Shown: positions 63,037-64,000 of the stretch, piece after piece
Layout of the letters: every line of letters begins with the position of its first letter
Position numbering within the stretch: position 1 is the stretch's first letter
Program-made: the position numbers and the translations under genes
Assembly (NCBI GenBank): GCA_965533275.1
Contig: CBESWG010000001.1
Location: 186,001-250,000 of the forward strand
DNA: 64,000 nt
Source: JAUXEH01 sp965533275
Lineage (GTDB): Bacteria > Acidobacteriota > Aminicenantia > Aminicenantales > Aminicenantaceae
Reading direction: 5' to 3'
The notes under the pieces: generated by a model
Database searches by the model: none
Seen by the model: the letters and a program-made list of their open reading frames with translations, nothing else
Told to the model about the DNA's origin: nothing

Positions 63037-64000
63037 CTAAGTTTTCAAGCCCGAAAACACAGACATGAAAGCATCGATATCCTCCTCGGTATTATAGAAG
63101 TGAGGAGAGATCCGTATCTGTCCCTGTCCCCAGCGCCGGGCCGTGACAAATATGTTATTCTCTTTCAATTTCCTACCGATCGTTTTCTCATCCTCCGTGA
63201 AGAACGACAATATGGGAGCCCGGTTATCTTCCGGAGTGAAGAATCTGACATTTTGTTCCTGCAGTTGATTGCGAAGATAGGAGATGAGCCTTAAGTTGTG
63301 CTGTTCTATGGAACCGATCCCGATCTTCTCTATATAATCGAGCGCTGCATCCAGGGCATAGACACTCTCAAAACCCAAGGTGCCGTATTCAAATCGCCGT
63401 GCAGATTCAGGGAGCGGTTTGCTCTCCATGGTTTCCAATGACTCGAAATCATCCGTGCTAGACCATCCCAACCTGTCGGGCTTGAAAAGTGGGATCAGGG
63501 ATGCCCGGACATACAGGAAACCGAGGCCATTGGGGCCGTTAAGCCATTTGTAGGGGATCCCCGACAGAAAATCCACGTCCTCGCTTCTGACATTGACTTC
63601 GACTCCACCGATAGCCTGGGCGCTGTCGACGATCAGATAACCTCCGTAGGCATGGACGATGTCCGCGAGCTTCTTGAGATCATGCCGGAAGCCGTTGAGA
63701 TAGCTGACGTGACTTACCACAAAAGCCCGGGTTCGCTTGTCTGCCAGCGCCTCAAATGCAGACGGCGGCACAGCGCCATTCTTATGCCTAGCTATCCGTA
63801 TCTCGACCCCGCGTTTCCTCAAGTCATTCAAGATATGAAAATCTGTCGGATATTCCAGGTCGTCGATGACGGCATTATCTCCCTTCCGCCAATCGATCCC
63901 ATTGAGGGCGATGTTGGAGCCGCAGCCAGTACAGTATGTGAAGGCGATTTCAGATGCCTGCGCTCCCAGAAAGCTTGCCAGTTTCGCCCTTACTTTCTCG
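63037..64000 (-). CDS. Class V PLP-dependent aminotransferase-like enzyme, N-terminus cut by window edge
   Basis: The visible 321 C-terminal residues continue off the window end. The sequence matches the NifS/isopenicillin-epimerase-like class V fold. FTYCTGCGSNIALNG forms the cofactor-phosphate loop, DSAQAIGG supplies the PLP-ring Asp, and IPYKWLNGPNGLGFLYV contains the PLP lysine. RISPHFYNTEEDIDAFM closes the small domain. There is no catalytic-cysteine loop typical of cysteine desulfurases in the visible part. It could be a desulfurase, kynureninase-like or amino-acid epimerase-like enzyme. The downstream exported protein gene overlaps its stop region. Confidence 0.85.
   Translation of the reverse strand, partial: EKVRAKLASFLGAQASEIAFTYCTGCGSNIALNGIDWRKGDNAVIDDLEYPTDFHILNDLRKRGVEIRIARHKNGAVPPSAFEALADKRTRAFVVSHVSYLNGFRHDLKKLADIVHAYGGYLIVDSAQAIGGVEVNVRSEDVDFLSGIPYKWLNGPNGLGFLYVRASLIPLFKPDRLGWSSTDDFESLETMESKPLPESARRFEYGTLGFESVYALDAALDYIEKIGIGSIEQHNLRLISYLRNQLQEQNVRFFTPEDNRAPILSFFTEDEKTIGRKLKENNIFVTARRWGQGQIRISPHFYNTEEDIDAFMSVFSGLKT

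Overview
This 64 kb window is a dense chromosomal segment of a diderm bacterium. Evidence for an outer membrane includes a TonB-dependent receptor, several beta-barrel proteins, an AsmA-family protein and many lipoprotein or Sec signal peptides. The mixture of PadR-controlled FtsX/MacB-type permeases with an N-terminal prefix region, many exported peptidases, sulfatases and fucosidases, 6-bladed beta-propeller lipoproteins and a Tat-exported reductive dehalogenase suggests the Acidobacteriota/Aminicenantota lineage. That placement is inference; no marker gene settles it. I saw no rRNA, tRNA, CRISPR array, integrase, transposase or phage gene.

Layout. 1-6300: exported proteolysis (M16 zinc protease cut by the window edge, two M14 carboxypeptidases, a lipoprotein). 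6442-17042: glycan and sulfate-ester degradation (two FGly-type sulfatases, a GH95 fucosidase, a tandem of exported arginase-fold proteins, a serine beta-lactamase-fold hydrolase, an AsmA protein). 17132-22784: signalling (a membrane GGDEF protein, a coiled-coil lipoprotein, a four-PAS histidine kinase with a FixJ-type regulator, a lone receiver). 22844-27126: PadR plus orphan permease, a small exported protein, an exported O-methyltransferase. 27486-31888: phospholipid genes (PgsA-like enzyme, second CDP-alcohol phosphatidyltransferase, LPG-synthase-like membrane protein, DUF3943-like protein, TagD-like cytidylyltransferase). 32004-43238: surface functions (TonB receptor, arylsulfotransferase-like protein, beta-barrels, a second GH95 and a divergent GH29 fucosidase). 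43350-49758: gene relics, a HEAT-repeat protein, a second PadR/permease pair, a CDGSH/ferredoxin/glutamate-synthase fusion. 49955-53880: rsgA, trkH, trkA. 54184-64000: S9 peptidase, zinc-ribbon Ser/Thr kinase with TPRs, beta-propeller lipoprotein, orphan reductive dehalogenase, unknown exported protein, PLP enzyme cut by the window edge.

How the genes may work together. Three fucosidases and two sulfatases point to growth on sulfated, fucose-rich polysaccharide or mucin, and the exported peptidases to use of proteinaceous detritus. The TonB receptor may import products. The kinase/FixJ/receiver set has a near-consensus promoter abutting the kinase start codon and a perfect 9-bp inverted repeat between the last two genes, which suggests autoregulation. 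Promoter-like boxes end only a few bases before several start codons that lack a Shine-Dalgarno sequence, hinting at leaderless transcripts.

Starts were chosen by ribosome-binding sites and signal-peptide layout. Family calls come from motifs read by eye; no database search was run.
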